A stretch of 64,000 nucleotides of DNA, from contig CAYYPH010000009.1 in assembly GCA_964473485.1 (NCBI GenBank), forward strand, positions 52,974-116,973, read 5' to 3'. The stretch comes from CAIVAT01 sp964473485 (GTDB lineage: Bacteria; Bacteroidota; Bacteroidia; Bacteroidales; FEN-979). Made by a program: the position numbers and the translations under genes. The notes beneath the pieces were generated by a model. The model did not search any database and had not been told where the DNA came from. It worked only from the letters and a program-made list of their open reading frames with translations. Of this stretch, positions 34,697 to 43,247 are shown piece by piece (the first letter of the stretch is position 1; each line of letters starts with the position of its first letter).

Positions 34697-35785
34697 CTAC
34701 TTCACATCGGTATAGCCCTGCTGTAATCCGTACATGGCGATGCGCTTCACCTCCTTTGCCCCGAAATCCATCTTCTTCAGGTCGACACGGCGGAGATCGG
34801 GGTTATCGTAAGTTTTAAAATAGAACACTCTGTTAGTGGCGTCGCGGAAGGTCACCCACTGGGTCGATTCGCTGGATACCGTCCTACCCGACGCATCGCG
34901 GTCTACGATCACCCCGAACGGAATTGTGAAGGTGTTGATGACATGCTGGCACAGGTTGAGGTTTGAAAGTGCGTCAGGCTGGCGGTCGGCAAACTTTTCG
35001 AACATGGCGAGCCGCACGAAACGGCTGGGCGGCGAATAATCGCCCGGCAGGCCGATCATGCCGTCGCCATGACCGGTAGGATTGAAATTAAAGCCCCCGA
35101 ACCGGATGGGGATTGGGTTGGTCTCCTCCATCCCGATGTACTGCCTGAGATTGGTATAATGCCAGGGAAGCGAAGGTGCATTGGTCATGATCCCAATGGG
35201 GTTGTCATAAATGTTGCATTGCCCCTTATCGTACTCCACCACAATGCAGCCGCCCTTTGCGTCGTAGATGATATAATGCAGGGTCACCGGGGCCTTCATC
35301 CTGGCCTGGTCCGTATACATGAAAACCTTCACATTTTGGGTTGCGGCTTTAACCTCATCCACCGTGGTAAAACTGCCCAGCACCCAATCGGCATACATGA
35401 TCTGTGCGAGTGCTATTCCACTGTCGGCAGGCGCCACGTCCTGGTACTGCATGTCGCTTTCGTACCACAATCCGCTCACACAAAGTCCCTTCTCGTTCAT
35501 GCCGTCGCTCACGCCAAATTCCATTCCCATCGCAGCCACCGCCACATAACCATTGCGGACATTCCACGAAAGTCCCTTACGGCTTACTGGCGAGGGACTG
35601 ACATACGGATGGTTGCGTGGTACCGTGATCAGATCGTACTTCAGGTCGACGCCAAACTCCATCGACCGTGCGATCGTGATGGTGCCGTCTTTCGCCTTCA
35701 GGCTGAAGACGGTGCAGGCTGTACTGTTAACCGTTGCCAGGATCCCCAGAAGCCCGGCAAGAAAAAAAACTTTGGTACCATTCAT
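34697..35785 (-). CDS. Choloylglycine hydrolase-like (Ntn) amidase, secreted
   Basis: 362 residues. A signal peptide ends right before Cys24 (NSTA-CTVFSLKAKDG), so cleavage exposes the Cys nucleophile, as in the N-terminal nucleophile family of bile salt hydrolases and penicillin V acylases (PF02275). The following TITIARSMEFG supplies the conserved Arg. ITNAPSLPWHYTNL near residue 190 matches the family Asn region. It cleaves an amide bond, acting in the periplasm; conjugated bile salts, penicillin V and N-acyl homoserine lactones are known family substrates and none can be singled out. Confidence 0.85.
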   Translation of the reverse strand: MNGTKVFFLAGLLGILATVNSTACTVFSLKAKDGTITIARSMEFGVDLKYDLITVPRNHPYVSPSPVSRKGLSWNVRNGYVAVAAMGMEFGVSDGMNEKGLCVSGLWYESDMQYQDVAPADSGIALAQIMYADWVLGSFTTVDEVKAATQNVKVFMYTDQARMKAPVTLHYIIYDAKGGCIVVEYDKGQCNIYDNPIGIMTNAPSLPWHYTNLRQYIGMEETNPIPIRFGGFNFNPTGHGDGMIGLPGDYSPPSRFVRLAMFEKFADRQPDALSNLNLCQHVINTFTIPFGVIVDRDASGRTVSSESTQWVTFRDATNRVFYFKTYDNPDLRRVDLKKMDFGAKEVKRIAMYGLQQGYTDVK

Positions 35786-35793
35786 TCTTCGAT

Positions 35794-35828
35794 AAATTTG
35801 AATTTTGACATTTGAACTTTGAATTTTA
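35794..35828. repeat. Heptamer array 6
   Basis: Five words in register (AAATTTG, AATTTTG, ACATTTG, AACTTTG, AATTTTA) directly upstream of the hydrolase start. The last word contains the stop codon of the FISUMP remnant, so remnant and array meet without a gap. Confidence 0.7.
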
Positions 35829-35880
35829 ATTATCTTTCAGACACCTCACGCCAAAAGCGTTCGCCCTGCTGAGGGGTATT
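35826..35880 (-). pseudogene. Remnant of a FISUMP domain C-terminus
   Basis: On the minus strand the frame ending at the TAA at 35828-35826 reads RANAFGVRCLKDN. The end of the intact FISUMP protein at 37199-41026 reads RGNAFAVRCVRDN. Upstream the similarity is lost within a few codons. It marks a second, deleted FISUMP gene next to the DUF4143 ATPase. Confidence 0.65.
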
Positions 35881-35894
35881 TGATTCCAATGTTT

Positions 35895-37043
35895 TCATGA
35901 GAGCATCGCAACGCACTCCTGCAGGCTTACCACATTGAAGTCTTTTTGCATCGGCCATCCCTGACGCACCGGGGATACCATGAATGTTGCATCCGGTTTA
36001 AGATCCCTCAGAGCCGAATGGTTTCCGGCGCTAAGTCTTGGCGACAAAGATGCTTTGCATTCTACAGCAAATCGTTTATGACCTGTATCCACAACAAGAT
36101 CAATTTCGGCTCCGTGATTGGTCCTGTAAAAACTGAATTCATAATGCGGGAAGACAGCAATAAGATGATTCACCACCATAGATTCCCAAGCTGAACCAAA
36201 TGAGGGATGACCCGCCAACTGTTCAAAATCTGCAATCCTTATCAGTGCGTTGACCATGCCGGTGTCGGAAAGATAAACTTTTGGAGTTTTGACAAGCCTT
36301 TTTCCAATATTGCTTCTGCAGGGTGTAAGTAATTTCAACATAAATGTCGATCCCAGCAGATCGATATAGTTTTTCACAGAGGTATTGCTGACCCCCAGTG
36401 CGGCTGCCATTGCTGAATAATTGACCATTTGTCCATTGAGATTTGCCAGCATCTGCCATAATCTGCGCATGGTCAACACAGAAAATCCCGCCCAAAACAG
36501 CAAATCCCTTTCCAGGAATGTGGTGATAAAATCCTCTCTCCAATCGAAAGACTGCCTGTCGGAAGCGGCAAGGATTGATCTTGGAAATCCACCCCGGTTC
36601 AGGAAGGTCTCGACGGAAACGTGATCCTGTATCTCAGTAAACAAAAACGGCGTCAGATTTTTGTATGCGATACGTCCCGCAAGACTTTCGGAACTCTGCG
36701 TCAGCAATTCCCTGGATGCCGATCCCAGAACCAGAAAATGACCATTTCCGCCCCAGTGGTCCACCAAAGAACGGATTAAAGGGAAAAGTCCGGGTTTCCG
36801 TTGAATCTCGTCAAGGCAGATCAATTTCTCTTTCTGTGCTTCGAGGAACCATTCCGCTTCATCCAGCCTGTGCAAATCGGAAGGCCGCTCAAGGTCAAGA
36901 AAAATGTACGCTTTCCCTGTTTTCCCTGCAATATACCTTGCGAGGGTCGATTTACCGCATTGCCTCGGACCGATGATTGCAGTTACAGGATTGTTCTCAA
37001 GACTTTGCAGAACCTCATTTTCTAATTTCCGCGGATAGTACAT
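35895..37043 (-). CDS. AAA ATPase with DUF4143 domain
   Basis: 382 residues. Walker A GPRQCGKST at 25-33, Walker B ICLDEIQ near 75-81, AAA_14 type (PF13173), followed by the DUF4143 winged helix and nuclease-like domain from about 180 (VNYSAMAAALGVSNTSVKNYIDLL, then the late EIDLVVDTGHKRFAVECKAS with the Asp/Glu-Lys nuclease-like triad). Common in prokaryotes; often a mobile orphan gene, function unsettled. It stands alone, between the FISUMP remnant and the intact FISUMP gene, and its lower GC content is consistent with acquisition. Confidence 0.9.
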   Translation of the reverse strand: MYYPRKLENEVLQSLENNPVTAIIGPRQCGKSTLARYIAGKTGKAYIFLDLERPSDLHRLDEAEWFLEAQKEKLICLDEIQRKPGLFPLIRSLVDHWGGNGHFLVLGSASRELLTQSSESLAGRIAYKNLTPFLFTEIQDHVSVETFLNRGGFPRSILAASDRQSFDWREDFITTFLERDLLFWAGFSVLTMRRLWQMLANLNGQMVNYSAMAAALGVSNTSVKNYIDLLGSTFMLKLLTPCRSNIGKRLVKTPKVYLSDTGMVNALIRIADFEQLAGHPSFGSAWESMVVNHLIAVFPHYEFSFYRTNHGAEIDLVVDTGHKRFAVECKASLSPRLSAGNHSALRDLKPDATFMVSPVRQGWPMQKDFNVVSLQECVAMLS

Positions 37044-37198
37044 ACATCAATTTATCGTACAAATTTAAAATATATTTTTTATTTTACACGCTTTTTTGTT
37101 GAAGATTATTAGTTCTTTCAATACTGTACGGATATTCCCTTTCGGCCGTCTGGCCGGCATCTGACCCGAAAAAATAAATCTTACACAGGAAACTACGC

Positions 37199-40100
37199 CT
37201 AATTATCCCTCACACACCTCACCGCAAACGCATTGCCCCTGGAAGACGGATAACTTGACACACTCGGGTTTTGCTGGTTGAGCCCCCTTGCCACCGCCCG
37301 GTGACTGCCTGAAGGTGTGGAGGTCCAGTACATCGATCCGGCGGTTGAGCCCGATTCAAACGCCCAGGTGTTATTCAAATAATAAAATCCCTGTTGAAAC
37401 GAACGAAAACCGTAGACCGTCAGAGTATCTATCATCGGCCATCCTGCCTGCCCGGGGCCATTGAGAAATGCAAGCAATTGGTCCCACTCGGCAGAGGTTG
37501 GAACATGCCAACCCGGGGGGCAAAGACCCTGTGATCCCTCGGTGGTTTGGTATTGCATGAGTTCGTTCCACTGGTAAAGGTCGTGACGCGTGACGGGTGA
37601 CGCGTGACGGGTGTATTTTTCGGGGATGCAGTTGTCGGTTTGGGGAGTATTTTCAGGGATGGTGATTCCGTACTCAAGGTTCTTCTGAAACCAGCATTGG
37701 GAGCCGATTTGGACGGTGGGATACGTCTTGCCATCGCGAATATCCGTAATGCTTTGACCACAGGCAATGAGTGATTGAGTGAATGAGTGAATGAGTGATT
37801 GTTTGGCTGCTGAACAGCCATGGGCATTTGTGTATGTGTAGGATATCTGATGGTTGCCTGGGCCAGCGATGGATGGGGTAAAAATCCCGGTTGACGAGTT
37901 AACCCCTGGTCCTGAATAGGTGCCGCCGAGGGGAAGGCCTCCTTTGAGTTTGAAGGGCTTTGCGTTTAGGTTGGTGACGGTATCGAAACAGGCGGAGAAG
38001 GCAACACTGGGAGCCAGCGACCCGATCATGATGATGTTTGTCGAACTTGCAGGATTCCCGGTAACACAGCTCAGGTTGGAGGTCATGATGCAGCGTATGG
38101 AGTCGCCGGCCTGCGGGGCAAACTGGTAAACGGGTGAACCGGTGAACTGGTTAGCGCCGTTGACCAGCCACTGGAAGGTTGGCGCCGTTCCGCTATTGAG
38201 GGGAGTTGCCGTGAAAGTTACCATAGTTCCGGGGCAGAAGGGGTTATCGGAAGCCGCAATGGTGACCCCGGCGGGGAGGCTGGAATTGACGACCATCGTT
38301 ACGGGAGGACTGGTAGCGGGATTGTTTGTGATGCAATTGACAATTGATGATTGACAATGGACAATGACGATGTCGCCGTCGGTGGGGGTGTAGGTGTAAA
38401 CGGGTGAACCGGTGAACAGGTTAACGCCATTCACAAACCATTGAAAAAACGGCGTTACGCCTCCATTTATGGCAGCCGCTGTAAACGTCACCGGTTCCCC
38501 CTGGCAAAAGGGATTCGACGAAGGGGTGACCGTGACACCAACCGTCACATTGGGGTTAACCATAACCGCGACCGGGATGGATGTCGCGGGATTGTTAAAT
38601 GTACAATTGACAATGGACGATTGACCATGGACAATGACGATGTCGCCATCGTTGGGGGTATAGGTAAAAACGGGTGAACCGGTGAACAGGTTAACGCCAT
38701 TCACAAACCATTGGTATAATGGGGTAGCACCTCCATTTATGGCGGCCGCGGTGAATGTCATGGATTCACCCGCGCAAACCGCATCGGGAAAATGCGAAAC
38801 GGTCACCGATACGGTTTGCCCGGGGATCACGGTGACCCAAAAGTCCACCGGCGGGCCCAGGCATCCGCCGAAATCGGGGGTAACGGTGTAAATCACCGAA
38901 TCGACCATCGGGCCCGGGTTGTTCAGAACCTGGGCAATCACCGTTCCCGATGAATCGGCGTATCCTGTTATGACAGGGGAAGCAGACGTGGCGGTCCAGT
39001 TGAAATTCACCCCAGCGTAGTTGCCTTGCAGCGTAATGGCAGTGGTATCTCCCGAACATTGGCTGAACCGGAACTGTGTGTTGATGACCTGCGGCTGCGG
39101 ACTGACCTTCACGAAAAACACCGCTGTGTCGCCAAAACAGCCATCGGCAAACGGCACGACCCGGTAGATGACGGTATCGGTTTCCGCTGCAGTGTTGACG
39201 AGCGTTTGCTGGATCGGGTTCAGACTGCCTCCGGAATATCCTGTTACGGTGGATGCTGTGGCTGAGGCTGAATATTCCCAGGTGGTGGCCGGAGTGGAGG
39301 AACCAAGCAGGATATCGGTAGTTCCGCCGGAACAGAGGCCATAGGTGGTGACGGGATTGGTGACCGCCGGTGATGGCTTCAGGATGATCAGCATCCCTTC
39401 GCCATTCACTCCAGGACCGAAAGGACCATAACCGCAGGTTGCGTTGTGACCTCTCACTTTCAGTCGCAGATTCCCCGGAGAAAATGAACCAAAAGGAATC
39501 GTGATTGAATCTCCAAGGCCAACCGAATCGAAAAGGACGATTCCCGTCGATTCCTGCAAAAGGACCCATTCGTAACCCGTGGTATCGGCACCGGGAAGCG
39601 GCCCTGCCGTATATGTCGCGATCTCCGCCTGACAAACCGTCGCAGGCCCGTTGATGGCTCCGGCCGCATCGGGAAAGCGTTTAACCTCAACCTGGATTTC
39701 GTTGGTCTTGCTGCTCGCCGCGTACCACCAGGTGTTGACGGTGTTGAGAGAACCAAGGCCTACCCCGTTGTAATACCCTGCCCAGTTGTGGCATCCGTTG
39801 TTCGGCAACGAGGCATAACATCCTTCGAGCTGGACCCTCCCTCCTTTCGCAGCCAGAAGTGTATCGTTCCAAAAGGTCGCTATGGGCGGACCGCCAGGCC
39901 TGACCAGTTCAATGATAAATCCCCAGTAATTCTGTTCAACATCAAATACCGGATAATTGGTCAATCCGTTGATGTATTCCATGCAGATTCCTACGGTGTC
40001 ACCTGCCGGCACGGGCAAACCAAGTCCATTCTGTCCGTTCCAGATGAATGTGTTCATTCCCGGAGAGACGGTATCCATGATCAACACATCCTCAGTCTGC

Positions 40101-41026
40101 AATCCCGGAACCTGGTTGATCTCAAGGTAAACCTTCGCATTTCCCTCTTTGTTAACGGCAAAGGAGATTTCGATCTCTCCATCGCAGGTTGCCGTTGCCT
40201 GGAAGGTGCCCGGTACGATGGAACCGAAAATGCCGGTCGGAAATTCCAGCGAGTCGGGGTCATTGACAAAGATCATGTACTGGGGGTAGCGATGACCGCC
40301 GGGCCTTGAACGGCAGCTCGTATCCCATTTCTCAGGCGGCGGGAAACATCCGTTGCGGTTGCAGGCCGCGTCGAATAAATGGCCCTGCATTCCATTGTAA
40401 TCCAACGATGTAACAATGGAATCCTCGGTAAGGATGTATTGTTTGCCATAAAATAACCCGGCCCCGCCTCCGGAGAGCGAACCGGTGTTGAAGGCCCAGC
40501 TTTTGGACCATAACCGCCCTTCGGTAGGATGCCATGGCGTTATCGTGGTGTCGATGACCGTGATATCAAATAAATTAAGATTTGATCCGGGGGGTAACTC
40601 AATATCGTAATCTCCGGCAACCGCGGGGGCATAGGATACCGCCGGATATCCAGCCGGCCCCAACACATCCGGCCCGAAGGTGGCCTGTGAATGGTACATG
40701 ATATATCCGGGTGTTCCGTTGGTCTGGTTGATCGAACCGCTGTAAAAAACCATGTTCCCATTCAGTTTGACGGTTATCGTGATCACGGTTCCATCATAAT
40801 TTTTGAATCCCATGAATATCTTTTCACCCGGATGGGTAATCCTTACATACAATTTTTCATCGGGTGAGCAGAAAGCGGTGGCAAAACATGAATACCCTCC
40901 CCCGCCGTTCTGAACCCTGAGGGCGCAATAATAGTTCGAATCCGGAAGCAACTGCTTTGTACCCTCTCCCCTGACCTGCCCGCAAACAGTCAAAGCGATG
41001 ATCAATATGAAGAGGCAGGATCTCAT
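37199..41026 (-). CDS. Large secreted protein with Ig/PKD-like repeats and a C-terminal FISUMP domain
   Basis: 1275 residues from the ATG at 41026, which opens a signal peptide (MRSCLFILIIALTVCGQ). The frame stays open far upstream but there encodes the hairpin array and the antisense of the kinase, so that part is rejected. After an N-terminal beta-rich region and PKD-like repeats, three tandem repeats (about 780-1000) share QWFVNGVNLFTGSPVFTYTP. The C-terminal 190 residues are a FISUMP domain (CWFQKNLEYG, CPPGWHVPTSAEWDQLL, AFAVRCVRDN). Repeat words from the gaps between genes lie in frame at 37583-37610, 37769-37800, 38334-38368 and 38604-38638. Likely a surface or extracellular adhesin-like protein. 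Confidence 0.8.
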   Translation of the reverse strand: MRSCLFILIIALTVCGQVRGEGTKQLLPDSNYYCALRVQNGGGGYSCFATAFCSPDEKLYVRITHPGEKIFMGFKNYDGTVITITVKLNGNMVFYSGSINQTNGTPGYIMYHSQATFGPDVLGPAGYPAVSYAPAVAGDYDIELPPGSNLNLFDITVIDTTITPWHPTEGRLWSKSWAFNTGSLSGGGAGLFYGKQYILTEDSIVTSLDYNGMQGHLFDAACNRNGCFPPPEKWDTSCRSRPGGHRYPQYMIFVNDPDSLEFPTGIFGSIVPGTFQATATCDGEIEISFAVNKEGNAKVYLEINQVPGLQTEDVLIMDTVSPGMNTFIWNGQNGLGLPVPAGDTVGICMEYINGLTNYPVFDVEQNYWGFIIELVRPGGPPIATFWNDTLLAAKGGRVQLEGCYASLPNNGCHNWAGYYNGVGLGSLNTVNTWWYAASSKTNEIQVEVKRFPDAAGAINGPATVCQAEIATYTAGPLPGADTTGYEWVLLQESTGIVLFDSVGLGDSITIPFGSFSPGNLRLKVRGHNATCGYGPFGPGVNGEGMLIILKPSPAVTNPVTTYGLCSGGTTDILLGSSTPATTWEYSASATASTVTGYSGGSLNPIQQTLVNTAAETDTVIYRVVPFADGCFGDTAVFFVKVSPQPQVINTQFRFSQCSGDTTAITLQGNYAGVNFNWTATSASPVITGYADSSGTVIAQVLNNPGPMVDSVIYTVTPDFGGCLGPPVDFWVTVIPGQTVSVTVSHFPDAVCAGESMTFTAAAINGGATPLYQWFVNGVNLFTGSPVFTYTPNDGDIVIVHGQSSIVNCTFNNPATSIPVAVMVNPNVTVGVTVTPSSNPFCQGEPVTFTAAAINGGVTPFFQWFVNGVNLFTGSPVYTYTPTDGDIVIVHCQSSIVNCITNNPATSPPVTMVVNSSLPAGVTIAASDNPFCPGTMVTFTATPLNSGTAPTFQWLVNGANQFTGSPVYQFAPQAGDSIRCIMTSNLSCVTGNPASSTNIIMIGSLAPSVAFSACFDTVTNLNAKPFKLKGGLPLGGTYSGPGVNSSTGIFTPSIAGPGNHQISYTYTNAHGCSAAKQSLIHSFTQSLIACGQSITDIRDGKTYPTVQIGSQCWFQKNLEYGITIPENTPQTDNCIPEKYTRHASPVTRHDLYQWNELMQYQTTEGSQGLCPPGWHVPTSAEWDQLLAFLNGPGQAGWPMIDTLTVYGFRSFQQGFYYLNNTWAFESGSTAGSMYWTSTPSGSHRAVARGLNQQNPSVSSYPSSRGNAFAVRCVRDN
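37583..37610. repeat. Four GTGACGC/GTGACGG heptamers inside the FISUMP domain
   Basis: 28 bp of the same words as arrays 1-3, encoding TRHASPVTRH on the minus strand where FISUMP domains usually carry a Cys/Asn-rich variable loop before the LYQW block. Confidence 0.85.
37769..37800. repeat. Four GAGTGAAT/GAGTGATT octamers inside the coding sequence
   Basis: Reverse complements of the ATTCACTC/AATCACTC words upstream of kup (24082-24121). They encode QSLIHSFTQSLI just before the FISUMP domain. Confidence 0.85.
38334..38368. repeat. Five CAATTGA-type heptamers in a coding repeat
   Basis: CAATTGA twice, TGATTGA, CAATGGA and CAATGAC in one register, encoding IVIVHCQSSIVNC in one of the tandem Ig-like domains. 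Related to the TGTCAAT words in array 8. Confidence 0.8.
38604..38638. repeat. Five CAATTGA-type heptamers in the neighbouring coding repeat
   Basis: CAATTGA, CAATGGA, CGATTGA, CCATGGA, CAATGAC at the equivalent place of the next Ig-like domain. The third domain copy (around 38040-38130) lacks such words. Confidence 0.8.
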
Positions 41027-41081
41027 GGGACAGCCTGAAATTATTCTCACAGGTTTCTGCGAGTGAGGCTTTCGTTGAATA

Positions 41082-41089
41082 CAAATATA
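41082..41089 (-). promoter_or_regulatory. -7 box TATATTTG of the FISUMP gene
   Basis: Perfect TAnnTTTG match on the minus strand, 55 bp before the ATG at 41026, with a TTTG at 41116-41113 further upstream. It supports the start chosen for that gene. Confidence 0.5.
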
Positions 41090-41143
41090 CAAATAAAGCA
41101 TCAAAGATGAACCAAAGTCTGGAGTCGTTTTATAGGCGGGGGG

Positions 41144-41215
41144 ACCCCGTCGGGGTGGGGGGACCCCGTCGGGGTGGGGGGACCCCGTCGGGGTGGGGGG
41201 GGCCCGACGGGGTGG
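41144..41215. repeat. 19-bp hairpin repeat array 3 (four units)
   Basis: ACCCCGTCGGGGT at 41144, 41163 and 41182; the fourth unit at 41201 is GGCCCGACGGGGT. It lies in the divergent gap 41027-41338 between the FISUMP gene and the histidine kinase; besides it and the -7 box I see nothing else there. Confidence 0.9.
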
Positions 41216-41338
41216 GTAAAAAAGAATTTGCGGATCGGCGCTAATTTGCCTAACTTTACGTTTTAAACTTAGAAATACGGTGGCGGAACGTGCACAATCG
41301 GCCCACTGAACACAGAAACTGGACAAACAACGATCGAA

Positions 41339-43201
41339 ATGGAAAACGAACTCGAACGGGAACGCTACCTGATGGCGGCCCTGATGGACAACCTGCCGGA
41401 CCACATCTATTTCAAGGATTTGGAGAGCCGGTTCATCAGGAACAACATGGCCCATGCCCGGTCGATGGGGCTGAATGATCCGGCCGAAATGACCGGTAAA
41501 TCCGATTTTGATTTTTTCCAGGAAGAAGGCGCCCGCCGGCAATACAACGATGAGCAGGAGATCATCCGTACCGGCATTCCGAAGAATGTGGAAGAAAGAA
41601 CGGTACGCAGCGACGGTTCGGTGAACTGGTACAACACGACGAAGATGCCCCTGCGCGATCACCGGGGAAAAATCATCGGCACCTTTGGAATTTCGCGTGA
41701 CATTACGCTGCGTAAGCTGGCCGAGCAGGAGTTGCAGAAACTTTCCATTGCGGTGGAACAAAGTCCCGTCAGTATTGTGATCACGAATCCTGACGGCGAT
41801 ATTGAATACGCCAACCCGCGGGCCTGTGAAACGACCGGTTACACCCTCGACGAACTCATCGGCAAGAACCCGAGGGTGCTCAAATCGGGCGAGACCAGCG
41901 CCGATGATTACACCTTCCTGTGGAACACCATCACCGGGGGCAGCGAATGGAAGGGAATCTTCCACAATAAAATGAAAAACGGCGAACTCTACTGGGAATC
42001 GGCGACCATCGCCCCCATAAAGGACGCCCAGGGGAATATCACCCATTATATCGGGATCAAGGAAGACATCACGGAAAAACTGCAGGTGGAAAAAGCGCTG
42101 AAGGACAGCGAATCGCAGCTGCGGAGCTTCTTCGACCTGCCGCTGATCGGCCACTCCATCATCGCGCCTGGTGCAGGCTGGATGCAGGTCAACGCCTCGC
42201 TCTGCAACATGCTTGGCTACCAACGGGAGGAACTGATGGGGATAACCTGGACGGAACTCACCCATCCCGATGACCTGGAGGCCGAAAGAACGCAATTCGA
42301 CCGTGTACTGCAGGGAGAAATCGACGGCTACACCATGGAAAAGCGTTTCATCCGCAAGGACGCCCGGGTCATCGACACCCATCTCGCCGTGCAGTGCATG
42401 CGGCACCCCGACCGGTCGGTCAACTATTTCATGGCCGTGATCGTCGACATCACCGAACGCAAGCGGGCCGAAGAGGAGATCCGGCGCAATAACGAGAACC
42501 TGGTCAGGCTCAACGCCGAGAAGGACAAGTTCTTCTCCATCATTGCGCACGACCTGCGCAGCCCCTTCAACTCCTTCATCCACCTCTCGAAGATCATGGC
42601 CGAAGAGGTGCAGGAGATGAGCCTCGAAGAGATCCAGAAATATGCCAATGCCATGAGCAAATCGGCAACCGCGCTCTTTGAACTCCTGGAGAATTTGCTC
42701 GAATGGTCGAGGTTACAGCGCGGGATCACGCAGGTGCAACCCATGAAGATTGACCTCAATGAAAAGATCGGACACCTCCTCGCCATTTTCGGTGAATCGG
42801 CCAGGAATAAAGGAATTGACCTCCATACGAAACTGGAGACCGGTCTGATTGTTTATGCCGACGATATGATGCTTGATTCGACCCTGCGCAACCTGCTTTC
42901 GAACGCGATCAAATTCACCAACCGGGGAGGAAAAGTGGAAATTACGGCAAAAACCTGTCCCGACAGTGAGTCTGTGTGTGTAAGCCTCACCGATACCGGT
43001 ATCGGGATGAGCCGAGAATTACGGGAAAAACTCTTCCGGATCGATCAGAATGTAAGCCGCAAGGGCACTGAAGGCGAAAGCAGCAGCGGCCTGGGGCTTC
43101 TGCTCTGCAAGGAGTTCATAGAGAAGAACGGCGGCAGGATATGGGTGGAGAGTGAACCGGGGAAAGGCAGCGTATTCAGTTTCACCACCCCGTCGGGGTG
43201 A
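41339..43201 (+). CDS. PAS-domain sensor histidine kinase
   Basis: 620 residues, no membrane segment, so cytoplasmic. Three PAS domains: about 7-128, 135-255 and 262-380, each followed by a PAC-like GISRDIT, GIKEDIT or VIVDITE end. HisKA with the phospho-acceptor His404 in FFSIIAHDLRSPFNSF, then HATPase_c with DTGIGMSRE, SSGLGLLL and ESEPGKGS. No partner regulator is adjacent, so it is an orphan kinase in this window. The last codons (TTPSG, then the stop) are supplied by a 19-bp hairpin array, so the native end may have been lost. Confidence 0.92.
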   Translation: MENELERERYLMAALMDNLPDHIYFKDLESRFIRNNMAHARSMGLNDPAEMTGKSDFDFFQEEGARRQYNDEQEIIRTGIPKNVEERTVRSDGSVNWYNTTKMPLRDHRGKIIGTFGISRDITLRKLAEQELQKLSIAVEQSPVSIVITNPDGDIEYANPRACETTGYTLDELIGKNPRVLKSGETSADDYTFLWNTITGGSEWKGIFHNKMKNGELYWESATIAPIKDAQGNITHYIGIKEDITEKLQVEKALKDSESQLRSFFDLPLIGHSIIAPGAGWMQVNASLCNMLGYQREELMGITWTELTHPDDLEAERTQFDRVLQGEIDGYTMEKRFIRKDARVIDTHLAVQCMRHPDRSVNYFMAVIVDITERKRAEEEIRRNNENLVRLNAEKDKFFSIIAHDLRSPFNSFIHLSKIMAEEVQEMSLEEIQKYANAMSKSATALFELLENLLEWSRLQRGITQVQPMKIDLNEKIGHLLAIFGESARNKGIDLHTKLETGLIVYADDMMLDSTLRNLLSNAIKFTNRGGKVEITAKTCPDSESVCVSLTDTGIGMSRELREKLFRIDQNVSRKGTEGESSSGLGLLLCKEFIEKNGGRIWVESEPGKGSVFSFTTPSG

Positions 43202-43238
43202 TGGGACCCCTTCGGGGTGGGGGGACCCCGAAGGGGTG
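43187..43238. repeat. 19-bp hairpin repeat array 4 (three units, loop variants)
   Basis: ACCCCGTCGGGGT at 43187, ACCCCTTCGGGGT at 43206 and ACCCCGAAGGGGT at 43225. The ACCCC/GGGGT stem is kept while the three loop bases change. It contains the stop codon of the kinase. Confidence 0.88.
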
Positions 43239-43247
43239 GGTCGAAAC

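Noticed and set aside
37040..37070. ATAC next to GTAC upstream of the DUF4143 gene as another dyad
   Set aside because: The spacing is 11 rather than 10, the second arm is GTAC, and the inner consensus is absent.
41027..42583. Upstream extension of the FISUMP frame to 42583
   Set aside because: It would encode the hairpin array and the antisense of the histidine kinase. A signal peptide begins at the ATG at 41026 with a -7 box at 41089-41082.
26961..43238. 19-bp repeat arrays as CRISPR
   Set aside because: The units are 13-bp hairpins with constant 6-bp linkers, so there are no unique spacers, and no cas gene is in the window.
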